Shown here: piece by piece, positions 23,207 through 33,815 of the stretch
How the letters are laid out: the number at the start of each line of letters is the position of its first letter
Numbering within the stretch: the first letter of the stretch is position 1
Origin: Scolanthus callimorphus
Lineage: Eukaryota; Cnidaria; Anthozoa; Actiniaria; Edwardsiidae
Length of the DNA: 64,000 bases
Assembly: GCA_033964015.1 (NCBI GenBank)
Contig: CM066912.1
Span: forward strand, 30,032,532-30,096,531
Reading direction: 5' to 3'
Position numbers and translations under genes: made by a program
Notes under the pieces: model-generated
The model's database searches: none
What the model saw: the letters and a program-made list of their open reading frames with translations, nothing else
Told to the model about the DNA's origin: nothing

Positions 23207-23503
23207 AACCATTATCCTGCGAGATTGCGCAGAATAGCGTCTGATACTTAGCCGACGAGGGACGCAGTCCCGAGTTGGCTAAATCAGACGATATTCTGCA
23301 AAATCGAGCAGGATAATGGTTTTATTATTCAGCACATCGATAGCACAAAAACCCCCGAAAAAAATGACTTTTGTGTATTATTTGCGAGCTCAAAACATAT
23401 TTTCCTCAGAGACGGATATCGCAGGATAGCTGTCATGTACAGAAGACAGCTATTGGCGTTCCAATGACCATATTTGGGCAGTGCATCGATGTGCTGAATA
23501 ATA
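23207..23503. repeat. Two adjacent palindromes (AACCATTATCCTGC and TTATTCAGCACATCGAT)
   Basis: AACCATTATCCTGC at 23207 pairs with GCAGGATAATGGTT ending near 23321, with more complementarity inside (AGAATA.CGTCTGAT, TTAGCC/GGCTAA). TTATTCAGCACATCGAT at 23325 pairs with ATCGATGTGCTGAATAA near 23484-23500. Confidence 0.65.
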
Positions 23504-23699
23504 ATTGTAGATATATCAAAGCATGCGTATAGTACCTTATTTTCGATTCGTTATCTTATTCTCTCAACGTTTTGCACCACTTTCCCTGTAGTGTGGTCCT
23601 GCACGTTTGCTACGAGGGAGTGGGGGCAGGCTCCCTCATTACAGGTAGTTACCAAACTAAGTAAAAATTGCGTTACGAGTCAGTCGATTTGTCACATTT

Positions 23700-24045
23700 T
23701 GTCACAAAAAAAGTAAGCAACTTTATTAACGTCTCAAATCTTCTAGCCGTGCACGAGTGCACAACTAATTGGGGAGACGGTGCACTACTTACTCCCCTTT
23801 CTCTATCAGAGCTCCAGGTGAAAGGAATTCAAAGCTATAAGCAAGCTACTCGGAACAGAGAAAAGTCGATACGGTTGGTCGATCCGGGATTCGAACTCAG
23901 GACCGTACGCACAAGTGTGCCGTGCACAAACACACTGTGCCACCTATCCGTACCTACAAACACACTGTGCCACCTAGCCGTACCTACAAACACACTGTGC
24001 CACCTAGCCGTACCTACAAACACACTGCGCCACCCAGCCGTACCT
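23700..24045 (-). mobile_element. tRNA-derived SINE with a 30-bp tandem expansion, minus strand
   Basis: The plus strand reads GGGATTCGAACTCAGGACC near 23886-23904, whose complement contains the B box GGTCCTGAGTTCGAATCCC. GTGGCACAGTGTG-type sequence on the minus strand resembles an A box. The A-box segment is repeated four times in tandem as a ~30-bp unit (ACCTACAAACACACTGTGCC on the plus strand, 23920-24040). Confidence 0.55.
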
Positions 24046-24134
24046 CAAGTCCAAGATGGCGGCCACGCGAATGCAAACTCCGGTTTCTCGACCTAAAACT
24101 ACTCTCCAACGTCTGCGAGCGGGCTATTTGTTTT

Positions 24135-24502
24135 AGAATCCTATGATATCTCTTTTTTGTGTAAATTGAGGACGAGATATCATAGGATTCAAGTATATTC
24201 AAAGCGTTCAGTCGGTAGATTCCGCCGAAAATAGCACTCAAAAAGACGATATCGCGACTCGTGCGATATCGCTTTTTTCGCGCTATTTTCTTAGCGGAAT
24301 CTAGCCTCCTGAAGCTTTGAATAATCCTATAGAATCCTATGATATCTCTTTTTGTGTAAATTGAGGACGAGATATCATAGGATTCAAGTATATTCAAAGC
24401 GTTCAGTCGGTAGATTCCACCGAAAATAATAATAAGGCTTTTTTCGTGCAATTTTCTTAGCGGAATCTAGCCTCCTGAAACTTTGAATAATCCTATAGAA
24501 TC
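24135..24502. mobile_element. Palindromic MITE family, copies B and C in tandem
   Basis: GAATCCTATGATATCTC starts both at 24136 and at about 24333. Each is followed by GAGATATCATAGGATTC, TTCAGTCGGTAGATTCC and AGCGGAATCTAGCCTCCTG as in copy A (20935-21152). Copy C lacks the GATATCG core. Confidence 0.7.
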
Positions 24503-24632
24503 CGAACACGCACTTTTGTACAGCTAATCGGTGCCAAAATCCTTTATAAAGTTAGAAACTCCGCGATTGAGAAGGGTGAGAATTGGAACATCTTTTTCAA
24601 GAGGCCATTCTATGGCACTTTTTCTGGCCTTG

Positions 24633-27600
24633 CTAGGTTTGGCGGCGTAGCATCATCTTAGCGCGTGTTACCGAATAATAGTATCCCTTCCACGTCAACC
24701 AGTTAATACCGTCGGCGAAGCTGGTATGGGACCCGTTCAGATAAAGTCCGTTTAACTTTGAATTATGACAGTCTTTGTACCACCAAGCTCCCTTGAATGT
24801 CAGAGCGCAGTTTTCAACAGCCCACATATCGTGATATTTGTCTTTCGTGCTAAATGGGTAGCCGTTTTGTCTAGCAAGGGAATCACCGGCTGTTCCTATA
24901 AATAGACCATTTCACCTACTATGGATATCGTCTATCTCAGCTAGTTCCTTATTCATCCAGCAGACTAGCAATTATAGCGTAGCGCGACTACACTGCTTGT
25001 AGTCCCTTCTTTGGTGAACGTACGTAAAAACGAGCGCGTGAAAAGTCAGAGTAGCGCCGAAGGTACGACGATGGCGCGAAGTGCCAAAGGCCCCTGCGGC
25101 GCGCATTCGGCCCTCGCTCGTGCAAGCCATCGGGAAATCATTTTTTTTTTTTTCACGCGCTCGTGTTTACGGACGTTCACCAAAGAAGGGAGTGCAAGCA
25201 GTCTATGCGCGACGAACTATTTCCACAAGGATAAGTTTTTAACATGTTTTTGACAAGAGTGGCGCCCCACCTGGCCAATAGACCTTTTCTGCTTGAGTGG
25301 GGGTCCTGTGGTTTGTTCCCCAACTGGCACTCAAGCGAACGAATTCTCAAGTGTTTTTCCCTTAAGGTTACAGGATACATTCGCGGCCTTCTATTTGCGA
25401 AATTTTCGAAAATCACAGTTCTTCCTCATCAAGGCCTGATCTTTACTCTCTCGAAAAAAATTCTTGAAATCTTAAAAGCAGCGTGAGAAATGTATAGATA
25501 ACTAGAAATGCCCGAGAAATATGTCTTTCAATACAGGCGAGATAATCCTTTAATCCTATTGTGATGTCTACTCGGTTCAGCACACATCATTAGCATTTTC
25601 GCGTAACATACGGGACATTTAGGTGACTGTTATGGTCCGCCATATTTTGTCACACATTGTTGTTCTCTGGTTTAGTGTATAAGTGTCGTGTAGAAGCGAT
25701 TTTTCTAAAAATTCTCTATTCCCAATCATGGGGAAGCGAAAAAAGCTTAACCGCAGTCCTTGGGTCTCAAAGCGTGCGAAAGGAGCCAAAAAACAACAAC
25801 AAATCTTTAAGCTTTCAGGAGAACATGAAATAACAACTCGCTCTGTCTGACAAAGGCTCATGTTCGATCAACCCAATCCAAGGAATGCTGACGAAGAACA
25901 GCGGACAGAAGATCCACCAATTGCATCAAGTTCGATGGAGATAAAGAATCGTCTGAAAGCCAAAGCGATTTGTCTTTGTCGTTTTCTCGGCGCGCACCTT
26001 TGCTTTGGTTTCGCTTTTCCCTTTTCAAACCATGGGCACTTCTTAGAACTCGGTTTTGGACGCGGCTCAACCATACTGTTTGATTTCGAATTCCAAGACG
26101 ATAATAAATGTTCGCTTGGACATACAAGAGACCGGAAAGAAGCCTCATTATCTATTCCGCGCGAAAAAGTATGTCCTTGCTGGCACACCAGGGGTGCCTG
26201 CCGTGATTGGCTGAAAGTGAAGTGCGTGATGACAAATTCGTCACTAATCCCTCTTATGTTTACACAACTTTAGAAGCCTAAAACTCGCCTTTAAGTTTTC
26301 GCTAAATCTAGTGCATAAATGCTTTGATAGACCAACAGGTTTTAAACGGAATGCTTTGAAATTTTGCCATGAGATAGATAAATGGTTGGGGAGCAAAAGT
26401 GTGTCGGGCTTTTGTGAATTTCGCAGTATTTCAAAAATTATTTATCACGATAGGGTCCCAGTTAACTATTAAACACAAGATCAACTTGATCGTTCGATCA
26501 TTCCTAAACAAAGCCTTCAATTGAAAAAGCCCGACACACTTTTAGAGACAACAATGTGGTGATTGATATTGCGCAGTCAGATTTGCCAAGCCTGTAAACT
26601 GCCGCGGCCTATCAAAGCGTTTATCAGGGGCGGTCGAAAACGCGGTTTTTGCTGTGCGCCGTAAATAATTTTCATGAAACTGCTACAAAAGCTTAACAGC
26701 AGATAAATTTCACATTTTATCTTTAAAATGATGTATTGGTTATGGCGATGCGATGAATATTTGCGCCGCGACAAGGTTTTGAAAACGCACACCCAGCGAA
26801 TGTATCCTGTAACCTTAACGCACGACCAAGAATAAACAAAGAATAAACCACTTAAGCGCAAAAGCTCCAGTGAACAGATCACATTGAAAGGAGACACACG
26901 GCCGAGCTAGTTGTAACCGTAACTCTTATTGGTCAGGCGGGACGCCGAACTGGTAAAACAAACGTAACAAATGCCTCATTGTCTGTGGTGTCTGCCTGTC
27001 TTTGTAGATGTTTGTTGTGTCAGCCTGTCTGTCTAGATGTCTGTTGTGTCAGCCTGTCTGTCTAGATGTCTGTTGTGTCAGCCTGTCTGTCTAGATGTTT
27101 GTCGTGTCAGCCTGTATTTCTATATGTCTGTTGTGTCAGCCTGTCTGTCTAGATGTCTGTCGTGTCAGCCTGTCTGTCTAGATGTCTGTTGTGTCAGCCT
27201 GTCTGCTAGATGTCTGTCGTGTCAGCCTGTCTGTCTAGATGTTTGTTGTGTCAGCCTGTATTTCTATATGTCTGTTGTGTCAGCCTGTCTGTCTAGATGT
27301 CTGTTGTGTCAGCCTGTCTGTCTAGATGTCTGTCGTGTCAGCCTGTATTTCTAGATGTCTGTCGTGTCAGCCTGTATTTCTATATGTCTGTTGTGTCAGT
27401 CTGTCTGTCTAGATGTCTGTCGTGTCTGCCTGTCTTTGTAGATGTCTGTTGTGTCAGCCTGTCTGTCTAGATGTCTGTTGTGTCAGCCTGTCTGTCTAGA
27501 TGTCTGTTGTGTCAGCCTGTCTGTCTAGATGTTTGTCGTGTCAGCCTGTATTTCTATATGTCTGTTGTGTCAGCCTGTCTGTCTAGATGTCTGTCGTGTC

Positions 27601-30485
27601 AGCCTGTCTGTCTAGATGTCTGTTGTGTCAGCCTGTCTGCTAGATGTCTGTTGTGACTGTCTGTCTGTCTAGATGTCTGTCGTGTCAGCCTGTCTGTCTA
27701 GATGTCTGTTGTGTCAGCCTGTCTGTCTAGATGTCTGTCGTGTCAGCCTGTCTGTCTAGATGTCTGTTGTGACTGTCTGTCTGTCTAGATGTCTGTCGTG
27801 TCAGCCTGTATTTCTATATGTCTGTTGTGTCAGCCTGTCTGTCTAGATGTCTGTCGTGTCAGCCTGTCTGTCTAGATGTCTGTCGTGTCAGCCTGTATTT
27901 CTATATGTCTGTTGTGTCAGCCTGTATTTCTATATGTCTGTTGTGTCAGCCTGTATTTCTAGATGTCTGTCGTGTCAGCCTGTCTGTCTAGATGTCTGTT
28001 GTGACTGTCTGTCTGTCTAAATGTCTGTCGTGTCAGCCTGTATTTCTATATGTCTGTTGTGTCAGCCTGTCTGTCTAGATGTCTGTTGTGTCAGCCTGTC
28101 TGTCTAGATGTCTGTCGTGTCAGCCTGTCTTTGTAGATGTTTGTTGTGACTGTCTGTCTGTCTAGATGTCTGTTGTGTCAGCCTGTCTGTCTAGATGTCT
28201 GTCGTGTCAGCCTGTATTTCTATATGTCTGTTGTGTCAGCCTGTCTGTCTAGATGTCTGTCGTGTCAGCCTGTCTTTGTAGATGTTTGTTGTGACTGTCT
28301 GTCTGTCTAGATGTCTGTTGTGTCAGCCTGTCTGTCTAGATGTCTGTCGTGTCAGCCTTTATTTCTAGATGTCTGTCGTGTCAGCCTGTCTGTCTAGATG
28401 TCTGTTGTGTCAGCCTGTCTGTCTAGATGTCTGTCGTGTCAGCCTGTATTTCTAGATGTCTGTCGTGTCAGCCTGTATTTCTATATGTCTGTTGTGTCAG
28501 CCTGTCTGTCTAGATGTCTGTCGTGTCAGCCTGTATTTCTAGATGTCTGTCGTGTCAGCCTGTCTGTCTAGATGTCTGTTGTGTCAGCCTGTCTGTCTAG
28601 ATGTCTGTCGTGTCAGCCTGTATTTCTAGATGTCTGTCGTGTCAGCCTGTCTGTCTAGATGTCTGTTGTGTCAGCCTGTCTGTCTAGATGTCTGTCGTGT
28701 CAGCCTGTATTTCTAGATGTCTGTCGTGTCAGCCTGTCTGTCTAGATGTCTGTTGTGTCAGCCTGTCTGTCTAGATGTCTGTCGTGTCAGCCTGTATTTC
28801 TAGATGTCTGTCGTGTCAGCCTGTATTTCTATATGTCTGTTGTGACTGTCTGTCTGTCTAGATGTCTGTCGTGTCAGCCTGTATTTCTATATGTCTGTTG
28901 TGTCAGCCTGTCTGTCTAGATGTCTGTTGTGTCAGCCTGTCTGTCTAGATGTCTGTTGTGTCAGCCTGTCTGTCTAGATGTCTGTCGTGTCAGCCTGTAT
29001 TTCTATATGTCTGTTGTGTCAGCCTGTCTGTCTAGATGTCTGTCGTGTCAGCCTGTCTTTGTAGATGTTTGTTGTGACTGTCTGTCTGTCTAGATGTCTG
29101 TTGTGTCAGCCTGTCTGTCTAGATGTCTGTCGTGTCAGCCTGTATTTCTAAATGTCTGTTGTGTCAGCCTGTCTGTCTAGATGTCTGTCGTGTCAGCCAG
29201 TCTTTGTAGATGTTTGTTGTGACTGTCTGTCTGTCTAGATGTCTGTTGTGTCAGCCTGTCTGTCTAGATGTCTGTCGTGTCAGCCTGTATTTCTAGATGT
29301 CTGTCGTGTCAGCCTGTCTGTCTAGATGTCTGTTGTGTCAGCCTGTCTGTCTAGATGTCTGTCGTGTCAGCCTGTATTTCTAGATGTCTGTCGTGTCAGC
29401 CTGTATTTCTATATGTCTGTTGTGTCAGCCTGTCTGTCTAGATGTCTGTCGTGTCTGCCTGTCTTTGTAGATGTTTGTTGTGTCAGCCTGTCTGTCTAGA
29501 TGTCTGTTGTGTCAGCCTGTCTGTCTAGATGTCTGTTGTGTCAGCCTGTCTGTCTAGATGTCTGTTGTGTCAGCCTGTCTGTCTAGATGTCTGTCGTGTC
29601 AGCCTGTATTTCTATATGTCTGTTGTGTCAGCCTGTCTGTCTAGATGTCTGTCGTGTCAGCCTGTCTGTCTAGATGTCTGTTGTGTCAGCCTGTCTGTCT
29701 AGATGTCTGTTGTGTCAGCCTGTCTGTCTAGATGTCTGTCGTGTCAGCCTGTATTTCTAGATGTCTGTCGTGTCAGCCTGTATTTCTAGATGTCTGTCGT
29801 GTCAGTCTGTCATTTTAGCTATCTGTTGTGACTACCTGTCATGTGTGGCATGTTTGTCTGCCGGCCATGTTTGTCTGTCTTTCTGACAGCCTGTCTGTCG
29901 TGTCTGTCTACCATGCCCGCTTCCAGTCTCTATTCGTGTCTGTCTTTCACTGACCTGAGTAGCTGCTGACCGTCAGTTTGTACTTCTCCTCTTCCCCTGC
30001 GACAACAAACTCGTCATATTCCGCGTACGCCATGTTCCCGTCCGTGTCCACCAACTCTACCCTCAACCTCATATTAAACGCTGTTGTCAAGCGATGAATG
30101 TTATCGAGACCTAACCAGAACTCGCCATCAAGGTTCCCGAACCCGTTCTTGTAATCCTGCCACCCGAGATAGAAATCAACGGATCCGTCGAGTCTGCGCT
30201 GAATCGTCGTCCACCCACCGCCTAGTGCATGCTGGTTGCAAAACGCCTGAAACAAGACTTTCGTTTTTACACTCGTGTGACCCTCTTAGCTCCAGAGACC
30301 TAAAGCGGCTACTGTAGATAATTTTTCGAGCACCTAGAGTGGTGTGCTGCTGGGGTGTGTTTGCAGTACACGTGAAAGTCTAGAAAGTAATTCCTTTACC
30401 TGTAGTTTTGTATCATTGAATGTGAGCTTGTACACTCCACTCGATTTTCCACACAAGTAGTATTCCTGACAGCTCTTGCCTGTAC
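24633..30485 (-). CDS. Fibrinogen-related domain (FReD) protein, C-terminal three exons
   Basis: Minus-strand exons 30485-30400, 30246-29955 and 24895-24633 (TAG stop) join with matching phases (1/0, 0/1, 1/stop). Together they encode about 213 residues of a fibrinogen C-terminal globe, as in ficolins, angiopoietin-like proteins and tenascins. These are secreted or extracellular proteins often used in pattern recognition or adhesion. Seen directly: SCQEYYLCGKSSGVYKL at the start, GGGWTTIQRRLDGSVDFYL, WQDYKNGFGNLDGEFWLGL, a YAEYDEFVV strand, TAGDSLARQNGYPFSTKD, then CALTFKGAWWYKDC, LNGLYLNG and WLTWKGYYYS. The FSTKD region plausibly covers the usual calcium site. Upstream exons (signal peptide, any collagen or coiled-coil stalk) are not found; they would lie beyond 30485, where there is an assembly gap. 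Confidence 0.9.
24970..25215. mobile_element. MITE-like inverted repeat (CCCTTCTTTGGTGAACGT)
   Basis: The left arm, from about 24975 through CCCTTCTTTGGTGAACGTACG and AACGAGCGCGTGAAAA (to 25042), is inverted by TTTTCACGCGCTCGTGTTTACG and ACGTTCACCAAAGAAGGG (25150-25192), with weaker outer pairing to about 25215. Confidence 0.65.
25366..26814. mobile_element. TTAA-flanked DNA transposon remnant with 19-bp TIRs
   Basis: GGTTACAGGATACATTCGC (25366-25384) and its exact reverse complement (26796-26814) are each bordered outside by TTAA (25362-25365 and 26815-26818). A TTAA target site is typical of piggyBac and Kolobok superfamilies. No transposase could be read. One short frame at 25728-25850 encodes 40 residues with a very basic start (MGKRKKLNRSPWVSKRAKG), possibly a remnant. 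A nested inverted repeat around AAGTGTGTCGGGCTTTT (26393-26543) lies inside. Confidence 0.65.
26985..29820. repeat. 29-bp minisatellite, roughly 97 units
   Basis: The dominant unit is GTCTAGATGTCTGTTGTGTCAGCCTGTCT. Variants have CTATTTCTATATGTCTG, TCGTGTC, or the shorter GTGACTGTCTGTCTGTCTA. Units recur in ordered blocks, which suggests higher-order duplication. The period is not a multiple of 3 and the plus-strand frames through it are artefacts. It lies in the last FReD intron, with diverged edge units up to about 29930. Confidence 0.9.
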
Positions 30486-30532
30486 CTATGGGGAAGAGAT
30501 GTTGGGGCAGCTATATAACCACATTCAGCGGG

Positions 30533-30643
30533 GTAGGTACTTCATATATGGTTCATTATAGTGTTGTCCGTATAAATCTCCACAATGTCTTATAGAACGA
30601 GGATATAAGTATGAGTAGGATGAACCATATATGAAGTACCTAC
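30533..30643. repeat. Perfect 24-bp inverted repeat, 63-bp spacer
   Basis: GTAGGTACTTCATATATGGT plus TCAT (30533-30556) is exactly inverted at 30620-30643. It is a likely MITE, immediately upstream of the first visible FReD exon. Confidence 0.8.
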
Positions 30644-31130
30644 AGGGTCCAGGGGCATTCTGGGACCTCGCGGGGGAGGCTCTGGTGGCAACCATTTGAG
30701 GGCCCTCGGTGATTGGCTGAAATGACGCGCACGCATACACAAAACTAGCTTAATCTCGCTTTTATAAAAAACGTGTCTGTCAAAATAACACTGACATTCG
30801 TTTCCTAGTCGTCTTTTCAACCAATGCCTTCGACTTGAACGTTCTAAAAGTAATTGTGAGGCATAAACCACCATTTTCTTTGAGAATGCGTCGGTGGCTG
30901 TCACCAGAGCCTCCCCTGCGAGGCGACGAGCCGGGGAGCTCTGGGTACGAGAATGGTGATTGACTGATTTTGAACGTTGGAACATGCGCAGAAAGTTCTT
31001 ATCTCAACGGCTCTGTACCAGATCTCGCGCATGCGTCAATGGCTGTCACCAGAGCCTCCTCCGAGGTAACGAGCCGGGAGCTCTGGGTTCGAGAATGGGT
31101 TCAGGGGAGGCTCTCTGGCAACCATTGGCG
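30640..31130. repeat. Interspersed CCAGAGCCTCCCC / GGGGAGCTCTGGG element, several copies
   Basis: Related copies at about 30650-30700, 30895-30960 and 31040-31125 carry ACCAGAGCCTCC, GAGCCGGGGAGCTCTGGGT and ACGAGAATGG or their complements. Two more lie at 32325-32400 and 32485-32560. They alternate in orientation around the gap. Confidence 0.6.
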
Positions 31131-31231
31131 CATGCGTATCAGAAGATGACCTTTTTACGCCAGAAAATTACTTGTGTAGCGTACAAGTCGAAGTCATAGG
31201 TTTAAAAGGACGATCAGCAAACGAATGTCAA

Positions 31232-31331
31232 NNNNNNNNNNNNNNNNNNNNNNNNNNNNNNNNNNNNNNNNNNNNNNNNNNNNNNNNNNNNNNNNNNNNN
31301 NNNNNNNNNNNNNNNNNNNNNNNNNNNNNNN
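31232..31331. other. Assembly gap (100 Ns)
   Basis: Exactly 100 N bases, the usual placeholder for a gap of unknown size. It may hide upstream FReD exons. Confidence 0.99.
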
Positions 31332-32215
31332 GGCACTCCCTGGCTGGCTTTGAGGAACGGATTATTTTTTCCCACGAAGATTAATAATTAGCTTATTAAT
31401 GGTTGCAAGTACTCTTAAAGATGTTTTTGCTATGTTTGATTAAATAAGAGAAAAGTTCGTTGAGCCCTCCTGATCACACAGCCTGGTTAGAAGATAATGG
31501 CAATACACGTCGCCCAAACTGCGAAGTAAACAAATTATTCTCAAATTGTGTGCTTGTTATCAAAGTTCCTAATCTTCAGACACAAAGCGTCCTAAAAATG
31601 ATTTCCAGAACGACATCCCACTTTTTTAGATAATTATTTCAGAATTATGAAGCACCAAGAGCTGCATAAGTAGGAACAGAAGTGGCTATTTTTATTTTAC
31701 GGGTTTTCCGGATTCGTATGGCTCACGCTTCTCAATGCAAGCTGTCGACTCTGACTTCGAGGAAATCGCTTATACCAAGACGGCTCCAGATTCGCCTGTT
31801 ATTGTCAGTTGCATAACAATTTAAGACAACTGGAATGCAATGTAAGGTCAAATTTTAGTGTCTTTGGAGATCTCTGAGATCTGGACTGAGGTATATTTTT
31901 CTTGATAACGTTCTGTTAGTCCTATGTGTTCTTCCATGAATCTGCCATTGATTGCAGTTCGCGGTCGAATTTCAAGTTACATAAAGTTATACCAATTTTT
32001 TTTCTAAAATCACCTCCTTTAGAAAATGTAAATATTCCGAACAAACGAGAGCATTATATATAATAGTAAAATAAATGTTCAATCGCTTGAAGTTTTCATG
32101 TTATTGTTCAAATTTGTGCTATAAGTTGAGGTCTACTTCTACAAGAAATAAGTGTAAGTCACTTAAATTGAAATTTAGGAAATAGTTCATAATTTTGTAA
32201 GAAAATGGTATCCGT

Positions 32216-32285
32216 CATCCGCCATCCGTCATCCGCCATCGTCATCCGCCATCCGTCATCCGCCATCCGTCATCCGCGATCCGTA
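32216..32285. repeat. Microsatellite CATCCGCCATCCGT
   Basis: About five copies of a 14-base unit (ATCCGCCATCCGTC) with small interruptions. Confidence 0.85.
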
Positions 32286-32985
32286 TCCGTGTTTTACAAA
32301 CCCCCTTAATGCCACTGAGCATGCATTCTCTTACCCAGAGCTCCCCGGCTCGTAACCTCGCGGGGGAGGCTCTGGTGACAGCCACCGACGCATGCGCGAG
32401 ATTTATACAGAGCCGCTGAGAGAAAGACCTTTCAGCGCATGCTCCAACGTTCAAAATGAGCCAATCAGCGACGGCCCTCAATTGGATGTCCCAGAGCCTC
32501 CCCTGCGAAGTGACGAGTGAGCCGGGGAGCTCTGGGTACGAGAATGCTGAGCATGGTCTTGTGCAACAGGGGACTTTTTGCTTATGCCATGCGCAACTAC
32601 CGCTGCTCTCCAAGTTACATTGCAGACTCAACGCAGGAAAAGCACTGTTGAGTATCACGAATTTGTAAACAATGGCGCACTATTTCTATTTCTCGTTTGT
32701 TTTTCTTTTATTCTGAATGCGGGCAGGATAAAACTAAATAATAAAACGTTTATTCAGCTGCCTTCAAATAAAAATTGTTTGATTTTAGGATCTGTGGACC
32801 TTCCTCTGCGAATATCTGAGTCAGACTGAAATTCAAACTGCAAGAACCGTTTTTTTGTCCTATCCTATCCTATCCCTGATATTTCGGGGCCCTCCCAGAC
32901 TGAATACAAGCTCATTTTCACCCTGGGATTCAATGATGGATTACGAAAAGGATGAGACTCCATATTGGTGAACTGTTAATTATGC

Positions 32986-33401
32986 TTTTATTACTAACAG
33001 AACTCCAACAAGTTCAATACAATTACAATACAATACAATTACACCTGTTGATAATATTGGTTTTGAGGTGGCAATATAATTATTACAAGGAAAATTGAAG
33101 CAAAGAGGATTTTGATAACAGCATTGTGATGTTCTACTGAGCACTAAACTATCTGTAGTGAAAACTCTTGAAAGTAGCCCCTACTCCCCAGAAAGTGACT
33201 CTCTCTTGATATAGTTCTATTTCTGAAAATCAATCGAAGTGAAATGCTCTTCATAATACTGTAGCCCTTATCAAACTTGTGTCATCTCTGAACCACCAGC
33301 ACTTGTGCTAGGAATTGTATTTGCTTGCAGGGTACAGTTATTTTGTGTCATCAAGCCAAGAATGGCTTGGGCATAGACATGTACACCTACACCTTCAGAA
33401 C
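32986..33401 (-). CDS. Probable terminal exon and 3' UTR of an unrecognised minus-strand gene
   Basis: On the minus strand a good acceptor (TTTGTTGCAG) at 33402 precedes an open frame of 43 codons entered in phase 1. It reads GSEGVGVHVYAQAILGLMTQ, then NNCTLQAN, ending SEMTQV with a TGA at 33273-33271. About 280 bases further a poly(A) signal AATAAA (minus strand, near 32986-32991) follows. Acceptor, frame, stop and signal together look like a last exon. I do not recognise the product. Upstream exons would lie above 33401, where the plus-strand giant gene begins, so the two genes would overlap or be nested. It could be a chance frame. Confidence 0.4.
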
Positions 33402-33815
33402 CTGCAACAAACAATGCACAGCAAGTTACTTCTGAATGTCCTACCCTCTATTTACATTACTTATTCCCGCTAAAAATGGAGAATTAACTCGGTCGACACG
33501 ACAACAAGCCAGCATTTGCTCAGCTGAAGGCAATCAGGCCGAACACTGGTGCATCTGCGCATGCGTCACACTGAAAAGTCCCCTGCTGTCTTGTGCTCGA
33601 CCAACCGCCATCTTTAAAATTACTCACAAGACCCTGGGGACGAGGTTGCCGAGATGCCTACTTGCTCAGCATATGACCGAGATGTTCTGGGAACGAGATT
33701 GCGATTGCGTGACGCAGCTTCGCCTCGCTCGGAAGCCTCGCAACGAGTATACAAAGGCGGAAGTCCGTGGTGCTTCTTCAAACGGACCCATATTTCTTTT
33801 ATCGGGTTTTCTAAT

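Larger units (their letters stand above)
21406..24632. other. 3' flank of NAV and repeat-rich spacer, no gene seen
   Basis: AATAAA at 22012-22017 and another near 22847 could be poly(A) signals for NAV, giving a 3' UTR of 0.6 to 1.4 kb. The spacer holds a 72-bp period direct repeat (GTAAAACCACTATCACGCGG at 21487 and 21559), palindromes at 22411-22514 and 23207-23503, a SINE (23700-24045) and two MITE copies. Open frames here are repeat shadows. Confidence 0.6.
24896..29954 (-). other. Last intron of the FReD gene, filled with repeats
   Basis: This 5.06-kb intron holds an inverted-repeat element (24970-25215), a TTAA-flanked 1.45-kb element (25366-26814) and a 29-bp minisatellite array (about 26985-29820). 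I see no other gene. Confidence 0.75.
30486..33270. other. Repeat-rich spacer with an assembly gap
   Basis: It contains a perfect 24-bp inverted repeat (30533-30556 / 30620-30643), several copies of a CCAGAGCCTCCCC...GGGGAGCTCTGGG element, 100 Ns, a GGATGACGGATGGC-type microsatellite (32216-32285) and a TCCTA run near 32857. Exons upstream of 30485 for the FReD gene were not recognised. Confidence 0.55.

Noticed and set aside
25858..26273. Overlapping 96-137-codon frames on both strands inside the TTAA element
   Set aside because: No recognisable transposase motifs; both strands open to similar length, so no basis to call a gene.
27037..27656. Cys-rich open frames (SVVSACLSRCLLCQ-like) across the 29-bp array
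   Set aside because: The period of 29 is not a multiple of 3, so the pattern is a three-unit frame cycle of a minisatellite; no splice or start context.
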